Part shown: positions 24,867-34,844 of the stretch, piece by piece
Position numbering within the stretch: position 1 is the stretch's first letter
Layout: each line of letters opens with the position of its first letter
NCBI GenBank assembly: GCA_963830175.1
Contig: CAWHKV010000005.1
Location: 1-64,000, forward strand
Direction of reading: 5' to 3'
DNA: 64,000 nt
Source of the DNA: JBBRBB01 sp963830175
GTDB lineage: Bacteria; Bacteroidota; Bacteroidia; Chitinophagales; Chitinophagaceae
The notes under the pieces: generated by a model
Told to the model about the DNA's origin: nothing
The model's input: the letters and a program-made list of their open reading frames with translations, nothing else
The model's database searches: none
Position numbers and translations under genes: made by a program

Positions 24867-25673
24867 ATGACCAAAACTTTCAGACCCCTTGCAGTATTTT
24901 TCTTAATAAGTTTCATGAGTTTTTTACAACATGGGCACGCCCAGCTTAGTGATGCTGAAAAACAAGAGCGTTGTAAAAACAATAAAATTCGCATCGCTGA
25001 TCTTGAGGCCCAAATACAAGGCATTGATGCAGACCTTTCTTTTTCAATGGGAGAAAAACAATTGGAAGATACAAGAACACAATTGGTTTACATAAAGTCT
25101 ATCCGTTATGGAAAAGCGAAGATGGATGCTGTAAAATTTAATAGAATATCAGCTAACCATAATTTTAATTTACAGGATTGTATAGATGCAGCCAGGGGCT
25201 CAAACAGAGATCCATATGGAACCTGCCTGGCAAACCTTGAGAAAAAAATAGCCGCAAAGATTGACAAGTCATTGTCTTATAACAGGCCCAGACTGCTTGC
25301 ACAAAAAGAGGAAGTAAATAAGCAATTAGAAGCATACCGCAACAATCTTAAATCATTGGGTTGTGATGGCCAGGCAGGTGGGCAGGCCGGGGGTTGCCAG
25401 GCAGAAGGATCATGGGCGCAGGATACCCCGGGAATTGGGCCAACTACCTGGCAAATAAATAGCGATGGCACAGCGAATGAAACGGGCATAGGGTATGCCC
25501 AGGGAACTGCAACCCTAACAGGCAAAACGCTGCGCATCGATTGGAAAACCAATACAGGTTACTCAGGGTATTACGAATGGAATTTAAACGAAGATTGTAG
25601 AACCGGGGAAGGAACATTGGTGTTTAAAACTGGTCGCACAGACAGCCTGACATCCACAGTAAAAAGAAATTGA
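24867..25673 (+). CDS. Secreted protein with coiled coil and C-terminal beta domain
   Basis: 268 residues. Signal peptide ends near HAQ (about 26). Residues 30-160 are helical and charged (IRIADLEAQIQGIDADLSFS, LLAQKEEVNKQLEAYRNNLK). A Gly/Gln-rich linker (GQAGGQAGGCQAEG) follows. The last 80 residues form a beta domain WQINSDGTANETGIGYAQGT with WNLNEDCRTGEGTLVFKTGR, resembling extracellular beta-barrel-like or lipocalin-like domains in which polysaccharide or detergent-like molecules are bound. No family name is certain. Confidence 0.6.
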   Translation: MTKTFRPLAVFFLISFMSFLQHGHAQLSDAEKQERCKNNKIRIADLEAQIQGIDADLSFSMGEKQLEDTRTQLVYIKSIRYGKAKMDAVKFNRISANHNFNLQDCIDAARGSNRDPYGTCLANLEKKIAAKIDKSLSYNRPRLLAQKEEVNKQLEAYRNNLKSLGCDGQAGGQAGGCQAEGSWAQDTPGIGPTTWQINSDGTANETGIGYAQGTATLTGKTLRIDWKTNTGYSGYYEWNLNEDCRTGEGTLVFKTGRTDSLTSTVKRN

Positions 25674-25732
25674 GCCTAACCCTAGGCGAATGCATTTAAA
25701 GGAAATTTCTTCATTTAAAATTATCTATAAGT

Positions 25733-26479
25733 ATGGAAATTTATTTTGACGGTTATTGCCCGGAAAGCTTGCTTAAAGGCAGCCATGTTGAAATGCGATT
25801 GAATGATGATGACTTTTGGGAAAGCGAAAAAACCGGTTTACAAATTACAGTGTTCCCGCCTTATGCAACCATTCTCAGATGGCGTGGCAAAGGAAAGTTT
25901 AGAAAAACATCAGGCATCGCATCCAATACCCTGGTGGGATTAATTTATACTGAAGCCAAACACGACGAGGGCAAAGAAATATTTCCGGAAGAAGATAACA
26001 TCATCAGCAATAAAATTGACCTTGAGTGGTATATTGATGAAATTCATCCCAATAAAGAAGCGTTCGACGCTGCTAAATTCAATCCACACGACCCGGTATT
26101 TAAAGAAAAAGAGAAACATTTAAACGCCATACCAAAAGCAGAATTTATAAAAATGGTTGAATTGTTTAGCCGCTTAAAACAACAGGATAACAATGACAAT
26201 TTCATGGGTAGCAAAATTTTTGGAGAATTACATAGTTTGCTGTACAACCTAAAACTCATTTTTGATTTCAAGTGGATGAACTGGCACAGCGGGTGGAAAA
26301 CCATCAACAACCCAAACGCTGACTACTCAACCTGTTCGCTGCTTGAAATTTCTATGTATCTCACAGCCATTTTCAGGGCAGACCGTTTTAGTGATGGTAC
26401 GATTGAGGAACATTTTAATAATGGAACACTGCAAAAGATCTTCGACAGGATAGAAAATATCGCGCTGCCTGCGGTATAA
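25733..26479 (+). CDS. Hypothetical protein (C-terminal DUF6508-like)
   Basis: 248 residues without signal or membrane segment. The C-terminal half (TCSLLEISMYLTAIFRADRF, SDGTIEEHFNNGTLQKIFDR) resembles DUF6508, where a conserved 'DRF.DG...F..G....I' stretch occurs. The N-terminal half (LQITVFPPYATILRWRGKGK) is beta-rich and not recognised. Function unknown. The gene stands alone with 60-120 base spacers on both sides. Confidence 0.6.
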   Translation: MEIYFDGYCPESLLKGSHVEMRLNDDDFWESEKTGLQITVFPPYATILRWRGKGKFRKTSGIASNTLVGLIYTEAKHDEGKEIFPEEDNIISNKIDLEWYIDEIHPNKEAFDAAKFNPHDPVFKEKEKHLNAIPKAEFIKMVELFSRLKQQDNNDNFMGSKIFGELHSLLYNLKLIFDFKWMNWHSGWKTINNPNADYSTCSLLEISMYLTAIFRADRFSDGTIEEHFNNGTLQKIFDRIENIALPAV

Positions 26480-26598
26480 AGTGATAACCGCCTGCATACA
26501 AAAATCAACGTTCATTTCCCGGTATTAAAAACAATCACGGCTTCCCCAAGTCCCGCACGTTTTTTATTATATTCGTTACCAATCCCAAAACCAACGAC

Positions 26599-27840
26599 AT
26601 GAGAAAATTACTTTTTTGCCTGTTATTTCCATTTGCACTATCGCAAAGTTTTGCGCAGTTAGAGAATAAAATCGTACTCGGCAATATTGACTCCATTCAA
26701 TCAAACATATTAAACGAGCAAAGAAAAATTTGGGTGTACGTTCCCAATAGCGGCGAAACGGATACCTATGCCCGGGTAAAATATCCTGTTGTTTACCTTT
26801 TAGATGGTGATGGACACTTTTATTACGTTGCGGGTATGATTCACCAGTTAAGCTCCGTTAACACCAATACCATTTTACCCGAGATGATTGTTGTAGGTAT
26901 ACCGAATACCGACAGGACGAGGGATCTAACTCCAACACACATTGACTTAGACCCATTGATTGGCAACGACAGCAATTTTACAAGAACCTCAGGAGGCGGA
27001 GAGCAGTTCATGGCTTTTATTGAAAAAGAACTGATGCCTTATATAGACTCCACTTATCCCACCTTACCCTACAAAACTTTTATAGGGCATTCCATTGGCG
27101 CGCTCACCGTAATGAATGCGCTGATCAACCATAAAAATTTATTTAACGCCTATGTTGCCATTGACCCGAGTATGTGGTGGGATAATAGAAACCTTTTAAA
27201 TAAAGCAGCAGTAGCATTGTCAAAAGATAACTATCAAAACAAAACCCTTTACCTCGGTATTTCCAATACCATGAGTGAGGGAATGGATACTGCCACGGTG
27301 AGAAAGGATACAAATTTAACTTCCCGGCATATAAAGTCTATTTTATCCCTGAATGATGTACTGCAGCAAACTAAGAACAACGGGCTGTCTTACAAATACC
27401 GGTATTATAACGATGAGAATCATGGGTCTGTTCCCTTAATGGCAACGTACGATGCATTGCACTTCATTTTCAGTTTCTATAATTTTAAGTTTACTGATGA
27501 GGATTTTTTTAATATTTCTATGAATACGGTTGAAAAAATTGAAACACATTTTAAGGATGTATCCAACCATTTTGGCTTTACATATCCCCCGCCCGAAGTT
27601 ATGATCAACCAGATGGGTTACGTGGCCATGTCAATGCAAAAAATGGACGTGGCTGAAAAATTTTTCACCATGAACATAAATAATTATCCTGCCAGTTTTA
27701 ACGGGTACGATTCCATGGGCGATTTTCAGGCCGCAAACAACGACAAAGCCAAAGCCATTAAAAATTATGAAAAGGCGCTAAGCATAAAAGAACTTCCCGG
27801 TACACGTAAAAAACTTAATGACTTACTGAATAAAAAATAA
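26599..27840 (+). CDS. Secreted esterase-family (IroE/Fes-like) protein with C-terminal repeat region
   Basis: 413 residues with a signal peptide (ends SFAQ, about 20). The putative-esterase (D) fold: RKIWVYVPNSGETDTYARVK, PVVYLLDGDGHFYYVAGMIH, and the nucleophile in FIGHSIGALTVMNAL, Ser165. The catalytic His is probably in YYNDENHGSVPLMATYDAL (about 271). The C-terminal 80 residues (VDVAEKFFTMNINNYPASFN) look like one or two TPR motifs, a common extension in Bacteroidota esterases. A related esterase without the extension is at 52228-53097. Confidence 0.8.
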   Translation: MRKLLFCLLFPFALSQSFAQLENKIVLGNIDSIQSNILNEQRKIWVYVPNSGETDTYARVKYPVVYLLDGDGHFYYVAGMIHQLSSVNTNTILPEMIVVGIPNTDRTRDLTPTHIDLDPLIGNDSNFTRTSGGGEQFMAFIEKELMPYIDSTYPTLPYKTFIGHSIGALTVMNALINHKNLFNAYVAIDPSMWWDNRNLLNKAAVALSKDNYQNKTLYLGISNTMSEGMDTATVRKDTNLTSRHIKSILSLNDVLQQTKNNGLSYKYRYYNDENHGSVPLMATYDALHFIFSFYNFKFTDEDFFNISMNTVEKIETHFKDVSNHFGFTYPPPEVMINQMGYVAMSMQKMDVAEKFFTMNINNYPASFNGYDSMGDFQAANNDKAKAIKNYEKALSIKELPGTRKKLNDLLNKK

Positions 27841-27992
27841 TGTTTTGGAGAACCGGTTAATAAGTCTGACATGGGCGATGGTAGCGGCTGCAAAATGCCA
27901 CGCTCCCACCCTGTTGTAAAGATTTTCAGGAAGATCAAAAATTAATTCTTCGGCATGAGTATTATTTTGGATTATTTTTTAAACTATTAAAT

Positions 27993-28196
27993 ATGTTTTT
28001 CTTTTTTCTTTTCTTATTATGGTTTGTAAGTAATTACATTGGTTGGTATAAAGACACTAAATCCACAGTAAGAAAAATTTTTAAGAATGATCCTAATGAG
28101 AAGGTTTTACTTCAGGACATACGTAACACCGCACTCACGATAAACTTACCGGTAATTTCTGTTGTTGTATTCTATTTCATTTATACTAATCTTTAA
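27993..28196 (+). CDS. Small membrane protein
   Basis: 67 residues with two hydrophobic helices, MFFFFLFLLWFVSNYIGWYK at the N-terminus and LPVISVVVFYFIYTNL at the C-terminus, joined by a charged loop (STVRKIFKNDPNEKVLLQDI). No family is recognised. It may form a pair with the small membrane protein at 28340-28540; both are preceded by AT-rich leaders. It could also be spurious, but its codon use looks coding. Confidence 0.45.
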   Translation: MFFFFLFLLWFVSNYIGWYKDTKSTVRKIFKNDPNEKVLLQDIRNTALTINLPVISVVVFYFIYTNL

Positions 28197-28339
28197 ATTA
28201 CAGAATGGGTAACCATTTAAAAAAAGCATCAGCACTATTGTAATACTGCACTTTGCAACCCTGCCTTTACTCTACGCCTTAACATAAGCTTTGTTAACCC
28301 CACAAAGTTTATTCAGAAGGCATTAAACAAATTAGGTTT

Positions 28340-28540
28340 ATGTTGTTACTCATTATACCAATACTTATACAGTGGGTTTTATTCATAATCAGTTTTTTAA
28401 TCTTTATAATTCACGCATACATTAACACGAAATATACCATAGATATTACGTACACAACCCAACCATTAAAATGGTATTGCTGGTACACTGTTGTTATAAT
28501 GGCAACCATGTATTGTTTTATTTTTATTTTTAGCAGGTAA
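28340..28540 (+). CDS. Small membrane protein
   Basis: 66 residues with two membrane helices (MLLLIIPILIQWVLFIISFL and WYCWYTVVIMATMYCFIFIF) and a short polar loop (NTKYTIDITYTTQPLK). No family recognised. Located 143 bases after the preceding small membrane protein and 45 bases before the NTF2-like gene. Confidence 0.45.
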   Translation: MLLLIIPILIQWVLFIISFLIFIIHAYINTKYTIDITYTTQPLKWYCWYTVVIMATMYCFIFIFSR

Positions 28541-28585
28541 GCAGAATACAAGGCAGAACACACAGGCAAACTATACACAAATTTT

Positions 28586-28960
28586 ATGACCAGGCAAGAG
28601 TTAATCGAAAACTATATACAGGCGTACAACGATTTTGATATTGATAAAATGATAGCGAACCTTGATGAACATATCCTGTTCGAAAACATTTCCAATGGCG
28701 TTAGCAATATGATGGTCACAGGTAAACCTGCATTTAGAAAACAGGCAGAAGAAGCCACCCAATTTTTCACCACCAGGCAGCAAGTCATCACATCGTGGAA
28801 ACATGAAAATGATATAACTGAAATTGAAATTACCTATAAAGCAGTGCTGGCAACCGACCTGCCCAACGGTTTAAAAAAGGGTGATAACATCACCCTGCAT
28901 GGCAAATCCATTTTTACTTTTTCAGGCAAAAAAATCATTGCATTGACGGACGTTAGTTAA
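28586..28960 (+). CDS. NTF2-like (SnoaL-type) protein
   Basis: 124 residues, no signal, cytosolic. N-terminal helix RQELIENYIQAYNDFDIDKM, then strands with LDEHILFENISNGV, and the C-terminal GDNITLHGKSIFTFSGKKII. This is the SnoaL-like fold with a small pocket. One of five NTF2-like proteins in the window; ligand and reaction unknown. Confidence 0.8.
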   Translation: MTRQELIENYIQAYNDFDIDKMIANLDEHILFENISNGVSNMMVTGKPAFRKQAEEATQFFTTRQQVITSWKHENDITEIEITYKAVLATDLPNGLKKGDNITLHGKSIFTFSGKKIIALTDVS

Positions 28961-28963
28961 TAC

Positions 28964-29174
28964 ATGAAAAAATGAACCCATCAACAACAGGAAGGTCGCT
29001 TTTTTACAGGAATATAACTTAATTAATTACCGAATTAGAGTTTATACTTCGACGGATGACCATAAATTAGTATTATTAGAAGAAAAGTATAATGGACTTG
29101 CATCTTTTAATGAAAACTATTGGAATGTCCATTTTTATGCGGATAAAAAAATCTTAACTGGTCCTTTACAATAA
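28964..29174 (+). pseudogene. Short gene remnant
   Basis: ATG at 28964 opens MKK and stops, but a frame one base over runs from about 28970 to 29174 without an ATG: VAFLQEYNLINYRIRVYTST, DDHKLVLLEEKYNGLASFNE, NYWNVHFYADKKILTGPLQ and a stop. The 65-residue piece is protein-like (amphipathic beta strands) and probably a gene with a one-base loss after the start. No family recognised. Confidence 0.4.
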
Positions 29175-29341
29175 ACATTGATTATAAAATTTTTATGCTA
29201 ATATCCTGTTTAAGGAATTAAAATAATGCCTTAAATCGGTATCACTAGAAATTATTATTTCTATCGATTGCTTATTTTCCCATTGAATATGGGTGACATT
29301 ACTCATGAACAAATTTTCCCTTTTCGTGTCAATACTACCTC

Positions 29342-29967
29342 TTATCCCAATTCATTAATATGAAATAGCTCCCGCAGCATTCTGGCTACCTTCCCATCGG
29401 GGTTTATGGGTTTTACCTTTTTTGCATTTACTTTTCTGTAGGTTATGGAAACCCGTCTATCCCTGTGTTGGATGTTTCCATCAACAATATCTTTTTTTCT
29501 TGCCGGTATGGCATGGTTCCATTTTTTTCGGGCATCATCCTGCATTACATAAACAGAACGCCTGGGTATTTCAACATCTATTTTTTCCGCACCTCTCGTG
29601 AATTGCATTATACAACTGCTGCCAAGATTTACCCCGCAAATTTGGTTTTCAAAATAATTCCTGTCTTTATGCGACCGTATACCCTGCCCCGGGTAATATT
29701 CATTTATTATTACCTGGTCTGGTTCATGATTTAATATTCCCTGCGCAGCCAATTGTTGCGATAATTCATAAATAAGTGGCGGAAATGGCAAGGAAATTTT
29801 ACCAGATCATAAGGTGTTTCCAATTCATTTCGGTAACCAGAATACTGTAAGCGCCTGTTATAATCAACGATCCATATCTGGTTGTCAATTTCATTCAGCA
29901 GCTTTTCTTCAAAATCAATATTTATATGATCAGGGAAAAGGTATAATCCGGGTACAGATGTTTCCAT
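29342..29967 (-). pseudogene. AlkB-like 2OG-Fe(II) oxygenase, split by a frameshift
   Basis: The N-terminal part (29967 down to 29731) begins METSVPGLYLFPDHINIDFE and includes RRLQYSGYRNELETPYDLVK, then goes off frame. The C-terminal part resumes with LPFPPLIYELSQQLAAQG and keeps the catalytic core: YYPGQGIRSHKDRN (HxD iron ligands), the distal His in KKWNHAIPARKKD, and RRVSITYRKV with the 2-oxoglutarate-binding Arg. The break is one base near 29775-29800, close to an A4/T4 stretch. The joined protein (about 205 residues) has the AlkB length. AlkB repairs alkylated bases by oxidative demethylation. A sequencing indel would restore a normal gene. Confidence 0.75.
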
Positions 29968-30227
29968 TTTTTGTTTTTATAATTAAATATGAAATCATGC
30001 AAAAGACTTTCCAGCCTTTTATAAGGGTCAAAGGTATACTTGAGTATTTTTTATTTGCCCCTTTAGCTGATAAATATCAGGCTAGGATCATATCATTTAA
30101 ATTTTTTAGGGGCACCGCACGATTTTCTGCAAGCAATTATTTATTAAACCTACACGAAAACCATGTTTGTTTGCGTTAATTTGTAACACCTAAATCGTAC
30201 CGGTTTCAACAGATAAACTTCTATATA

Positions 30228-31713
30228 ATGCGGCGACACACAATCCTTATCATTACCATTTTTACCTGTAATATTTGCCTCGCACAACAAACCCTGGTAA
30301 ACATTCCCAAAACAAAATCGGGGTTATTATTAACTGAATGGCTTAGTGTTTTTGCTGCAGGAGATCAAACCCGGTATCAAACATTTTTCAAAGAAAATTA
30401 CACTGCTGATCTTTTGGATAAAGGTTACGGCGCTGAATGGCTTGCAGACAGGCAGGCAAGGCGGTTTGTAGACACAAAAAAGTATAATCTTAAAAAAATA
30501 GAAAGTTCAACCAATAATGAAACCACCGTATTGGCGCAGGCAGATTTAACCGGTTTATGGTTTAGAATTTCTTTAAAGCTGGATAGTTTACAGCTCCAGA
30601 AAATTGCAGACTACACTGCGCAAAGAATTCCGCCACCTGAAAAATATTCGCAACTTTCAACAGAAGAACTTACCAAAAAATTATCAGCCTTTCTAGACCA
30701 CCTTACACGGGAAGATGCATTTTCGGGCAGTGTAATGATTGCAAAAAATGACAAACCGGTTTTTCAAAAATCATACAACTATGCCAATAAAGGATATGCC
30801 GTTTTAAATAATAATAATACCAAATACAACCTCGCCTCTATTGGTAAAATATTTACGGCCATAGCCATAAACCAGCTTGTTGAAAAAAAACAAGTGGCGC
30901 TTAAAGATACCATTGGAAAATTTTTGAAAGATTACCCGAATAAACAGGTATCATCACAGGTTACCATTCATCATTTACTAACGCATACCAGCGGCTTAGG
31001 CGACATGCACGGCGCCGGTTACATTTGCAAAAAAGGAGTTTTAAGAGAAGTTGCAGACTATTTTTCTTTGTTTGAAAATGATTCACTGCAATTTAATCCC
31101 GGCGAAAAATGCCAGTACAGTAATGCAGGCTATATTATTTTGGGTGCGATAATTGAAAAAGCATCCGGTGAAAATTACTTTGACTATATAATGAACCACA
31201 TTTTCAAACCCACCGGTATGGTAAATACTGATTTTTATGAAGCTGATATTGACATTCCAAACAGGGCTACCGGGTATACCAACTTCAAAGACCTGGGCAA
31301 TGACAATTTTGAATTTGAGATCGGAAAAAGAAGAAACACCAGCCTTTACAACATTGCAAAAGGCAACCCGCAGGGCGGCGTATATTCAACACTTAACGAC
31401 ATGTTGCTTTTTTCAAAGGCCCTGAAGCAAAATGAACTGATTAGTGAAGATACCTACCGGTTAATGACCACAAACAAAACATTTTTTAGAAAGTACGATG
31501 CAAGCGAAGTGTATTACGGGTACGGCTTTGAATTAGAACAGGAAAATGGTAAAAGAGTAATTGGGCATGGTGGTGGGAGATTTGGGCATAAGCACCGCCA
31601 TTCGATTATATCCTGACTCGGGTGATTATACCGTTATTGTTTTATCTAATTACGACAGGGGCGGCATTTTAACCATTTATAAAATACAGGAATGGTTAAC
31701 ACAATATAAATAA
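30228..31713 (+). pseudogene. Serine hydrolase (beta-lactamase-like), one-base insertion near C-terminus
   Basis: Signal peptide ends at LAQ (about 20). Residues 30-140 form an N-terminal domain absent from simple serine hydrolases. Catalytic motifs: SIGK at 204-207, YSNAGY and, near the end, GHGG. After GHGGGRFG the frame is disturbed by one extra base near 31587; the other frame continues ISTAIRLYPDSGDYTVIVLS and ends at 31713, restoring the normal C-terminus. All three catalytic motifs precede the break. About 495 residues if corrected. Confidence 0.8.
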
Positions 31714-32132
31714 AGGAAGGGTTATCACTGATAGCATGCGCTTTATTAATTATTGCTATGCACAAGCTTCATACGCTGGTCAATTCTGCTGTAAGATAAA
31801 TCTTGCTATCAAGTAAGGCGCCATCAAAAAAAATATACAAATAACCCTGTCTCCTTTTGCTGGTGCTAATATGGTTGAAGCATTCTCTATCCATTTAAGG
31901 AAGGTCAAAGATCGTGGTATAATTATCCATAAAACAAGTTTTAAACTTTAACTCCTTTCAAAAAATTTAGTACCACCGCCCTGAAAAAATAGATATGCTA
32001 AAAGAGCTGATAATTAACGAAGATGAAAAGTAAATTAATTTAGAATAATTTACATCATGCATAAGATGAAAAGTAGAGATATTGGCTTGAACTTATTGGA
32101 AGTATATAATCAATATTGAATTATCCAAAAAA
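31714..32132. other. Intergenic stretch, possible NTF2-like remnant
   Basis: 419 bases with no complete gene. Around 31836-31950 a plus-strand frame reads PFAGANMVEAFSIHLRKVKD and RGIIIHKTSFKL then stops; this resembles the last strands of NTF2/DUF4440 proteins ('...W.I.H.....'), suggesting a decayed gene. The rest shows only AT-rich sequence. Confidence 0.3.
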
Positions 32133-32657
32133 ATGGAACAGCAATTAAAAGATAAAAGCAATGCCAACAGGTTAACCACTGTATTATTTATCATTTATTT
32201 GATTGCACTATACTGGATTTTACTTTTAAAGTTAGGTGTACAGTTTTCTTATATGAGTGAAAGGCGGGCGAACCTTATTCCGTTTCACGACACCTTAATT
32301 ATAACAGGTGAGAATATTTTGAACGTTTTAATTTTTGTCCCGCTTGGCATCTACGCAGGAGAGTTATTTAAAAAATGGGGTTTACATACAAAGCTGCTCT
32401 TATTTTTCATGATTAGTTTAATAATTGAAGCACTTCAATACATTTTGCGGGCCGGGGCTTTTGATACCACAGATATTATTACCAACACCTTGGGTGGAAT
32501 ACTTGGATGGATTATATATAAAGGGCTTGAAAAGGCCTTCCCACAAAGTGAAAGAAGACAAAATTTTATTAACATAATCGCAGCAACAGGAACGGTAGTA
32601 TTGATTTTATTTTTATTGTTACTAAAAATGGGGCTGTTACCGGTGAGGTATCAATAA
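32133..32657 (+). CDS. VanZ-like membrane protein
   Basis: 174 residues with four membrane helices. VanZ signature: RANLIPFHDTL after the first helix, ENILNVLIFVPLGIYAGELF, and the LIIEALQYILRAGAFDTTDI / ITNTLGGILGWIIY pair (the 'E..Q......R..D..D...N..G...G' pattern). VanZ-family proteins give mild teicoplanin resistance in some Gram-positives and are otherwise of unknown function. The start is the only ATG before the N-terminal helix. Confidence 0.85.
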   Translation: MEQQLKDKSNANRLTTVLFIIYLIALYWILLLKLGVQFSYMSERRANLIPFHDTLIITGENILNVLIFVPLGIYAGELFKKWGLHTKLLLFFMISLIIEALQYILRAGAFDTTDIITNTLGGILGWIIYKGLEKAFPQSERRQNFINIIAATGTVVLILFLLLLKMGLLPVRYQ

Positions 32658-32689
32658 TAAATTTAAATGACCGCAATTCAAAAAAATTC

Positions 32690-32971
32690 ATGCAATCCTT
32701 CAGTTACAGGGAAAATCTTAAAGAAGCCCTTAAAAATCTTATTAAAGTAAATGAAAGTATCTACGCTTCCTGTTTCGACATGCTGGTGCAGGGAGAGCTA
32801 AAAGAATGGAACAATGCTGTACCCATTGGCGAAGAACACCATTTTCCTTTTGAGATTTTTAAAAACAGTGCAGACATCAATATTCAATTATTAATAACGT
32901 TGATGGAAAAAGTGGATGAAACTTTTGAAAGCATAAAAAACCTCAACAACATTCAACCTGATGAAGAATAA
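32690..32971 (+). CDS. Short helical hypothetical protein
   Basis: 93 residues, charged and probably all helical (FSYRENLKEALKNLIKVNES, KNSADINIQLLITLMEKVDE, TFESIKNLNN). No family recognised and no signal or membrane segment. It starts 32 bases after the VanZ gene and runs toward the end of the minus-strand PepF-like gene (40-base gap). Confidence 0.5.
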   Translation: MQSFSYRENLKEALKNLIKVNESIYASCFDMLVQGELKEWNNAVPIGEEHHFPFEIFKNSADINIQLLITLMEKVDETFESIKNLNNIQPDEE

Positions 32972-33010
32972 CAAACGCGGAGATAGCCCTTCAATAATAC
33001 AGTTAGATTT

Positions 33011-34787
33011 TTAATGCTTGTTGGAAATAGATGTTGAGTTAGCAAAATGTATAACCTCCTTCATAAATTCAGGGTCTTGTATATCAATGTTTATTTTCTG
33101 TAACAGCATGGCCGGACTGTCATGGTACCCTTCCTTTAATAGTTTTAAATACTTCTCAATAAATTGGCTGCCATTTGTTTTATATGCCTGGTAATATTTA
33201 ATTGCCAGGGCAGCGGCGATCATATCATTTATGTTATGCATAGGCGCCCTGAAATTCGTTTCCAGCAACATCCACAGGTTTCTTCTTTCGGGGATGGCTT
33301 TGTACAATTCGGGAGAAATAGAGGAGCCTGCAAGCTGGGTTATTGAATCAAGATCGTTGGCATTATTTACTTTGTTAGAAATAATAGCGTTAATAAGTGA
33401 ATACTCGATAAATGCTTCTTCTGATGCGCCATATAAACCATCTATTCTTTCTTTTAACTGGGCTTCGTAGATATTTTTCTTAGTGGCATCTTTCTCATTG
33501 GTGAGCAGGTAATCAAATAAAAGCAGTTCATTAAATTTTCCAAACGACTCGGTGAAGTAACCCGGGCCGCTGGCATACATCAGCGGCACATTATTATTGG
33601 TCATTAAAGATGCCTGCATAGCATGACCCGCTTCGTGTGCCAGCAATGTAAGGTCTATAAGATATCCTTCATAATTAAACGCGTAAAAAATACTGGGGTA
33701 TATGGGGTAAACACTGGCTGTACCACGAATGGGAATCCGGTTCTCACCACCTGCAATATCAATTCTGCCGTTATCAGGGTCTAACAGGGAGTGTATTTCT
33801 GTAGAATACGCTTTACCCAGCGTTGTAAAAGCCTTATTTAAAATATCCGTTGCATCTGTTATGGTGAATCGCAGCGTTGATGAGGTACTTTCAACAGGTA
33901 CATCAGGTGACTGTTCTCTTTCGCCGGAACTTTTAATTATTGCTGAAAATATATTATCAAGCGTTTCTTTGGGTAACTGGTAATCAAATAATTTTTCCTC
34001 AACAAGGGAATTAAAATGTTTCGCTTTGGAAAAAGCATCGAATCCCTTTATCATAGCAATATAATTTGATGCGAACGATTCCCGCTGGCTTGCAAAACCA
34101 TTAAATAATTTAACCTCGCTTTCCTTCCTTATGTTTTCATCGGGATTATTTTGCCACGCACTCATTTGCTTGAATACATCTATTTCACCTTCTTTTGTCT
34201 TCACTTTTTCAAAGACAATTTGGGATAAGATCTTATCATAGAAAGCAGACGATTTTAAATATTGAAAATGGCTTAGCAGCTTATCTTCATCAGCGGTAAG
34301 CAAATGGTCTTTTTCTCTTACCACCGAATGAATGAAATAGCGCAAACTGGGTTCAGCCTCAACTATTTGATTTCTTAATATCTTCGGAGGTGCCGGCCAC
34401 CTTTTCTTTCAATAACGCCCGGGTACGCCTGACGATATTGATCAATGAATCGCTTTGTTTATCTGCGGCCTCATCGCTCATATTGATGGCGTAACGAAGA
34501 AAAAGATACAGATCTACCTTCCGGTATGCAGCTTCCGCTTTATTATACTTATCAAATATTATTATCCATTGAGAAGCAGCCTGTGGCGTCATGTTAAGCA
34601 AACTATTCACTTCTTCAAGAGAAGCAACTACGGCATTAAAGTTTTCTTTATACGCCTGCTCATCTTTAAAAAAATTCTTTTTAAAATTAAAGGAATAGTT
34701 AGCCTTACTATTGGGCGGAATAGGTTGAAAGTTTTGTGCAATAACTTCAAGCGAACAAAAGCAACAAAGAAAAAGAAAGATCCGCAT
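33011..34787 (-). pseudogene. M3-family oligoendopeptidase F-like peptidase, frameshifted
   Basis: Start at the ATG 34787 (MRIFLFLCCFCSLEVIAQ, signal peptide); a longer frame from 34844 would add 19 unlikely residues. The N-terminal part ends in frame near 34365 (TSEDIKKSNS and a stop). One base over, LRNQIVEAEPSLRYFIHSVV continues directly into the PepF core. Zinc site: LLAHEAGHAMQASL (HExxH) with a further Glu in the GPGYFTESFGKFNELLLFDY region. The C-terminal helix RNLWMLLETNFRAPMHNIND belongs to the family. M3 oligopeptidases cleave short peptides; here the enzyme would be exported. Joined length about 590 residues, the usual length. Confidence 0.8.
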
Positions 34788-34844
34788 GTTTTTTTTACAA
34801 AGTAATACCTGTAATACCTGTAAAAATTGTAAAAATGCGCACAA

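Noticed and set aside
25673..25690. GCCTA/TAGGC hairpin after the 24867 gene as a terminator
   Set aside because: Five-base stem and no T-tract; not convincing.
29465..29734. Plus-strand frame opposite the AlkB locus
   Set aside because: Antisense to a recognisable protein family on the minus strand.
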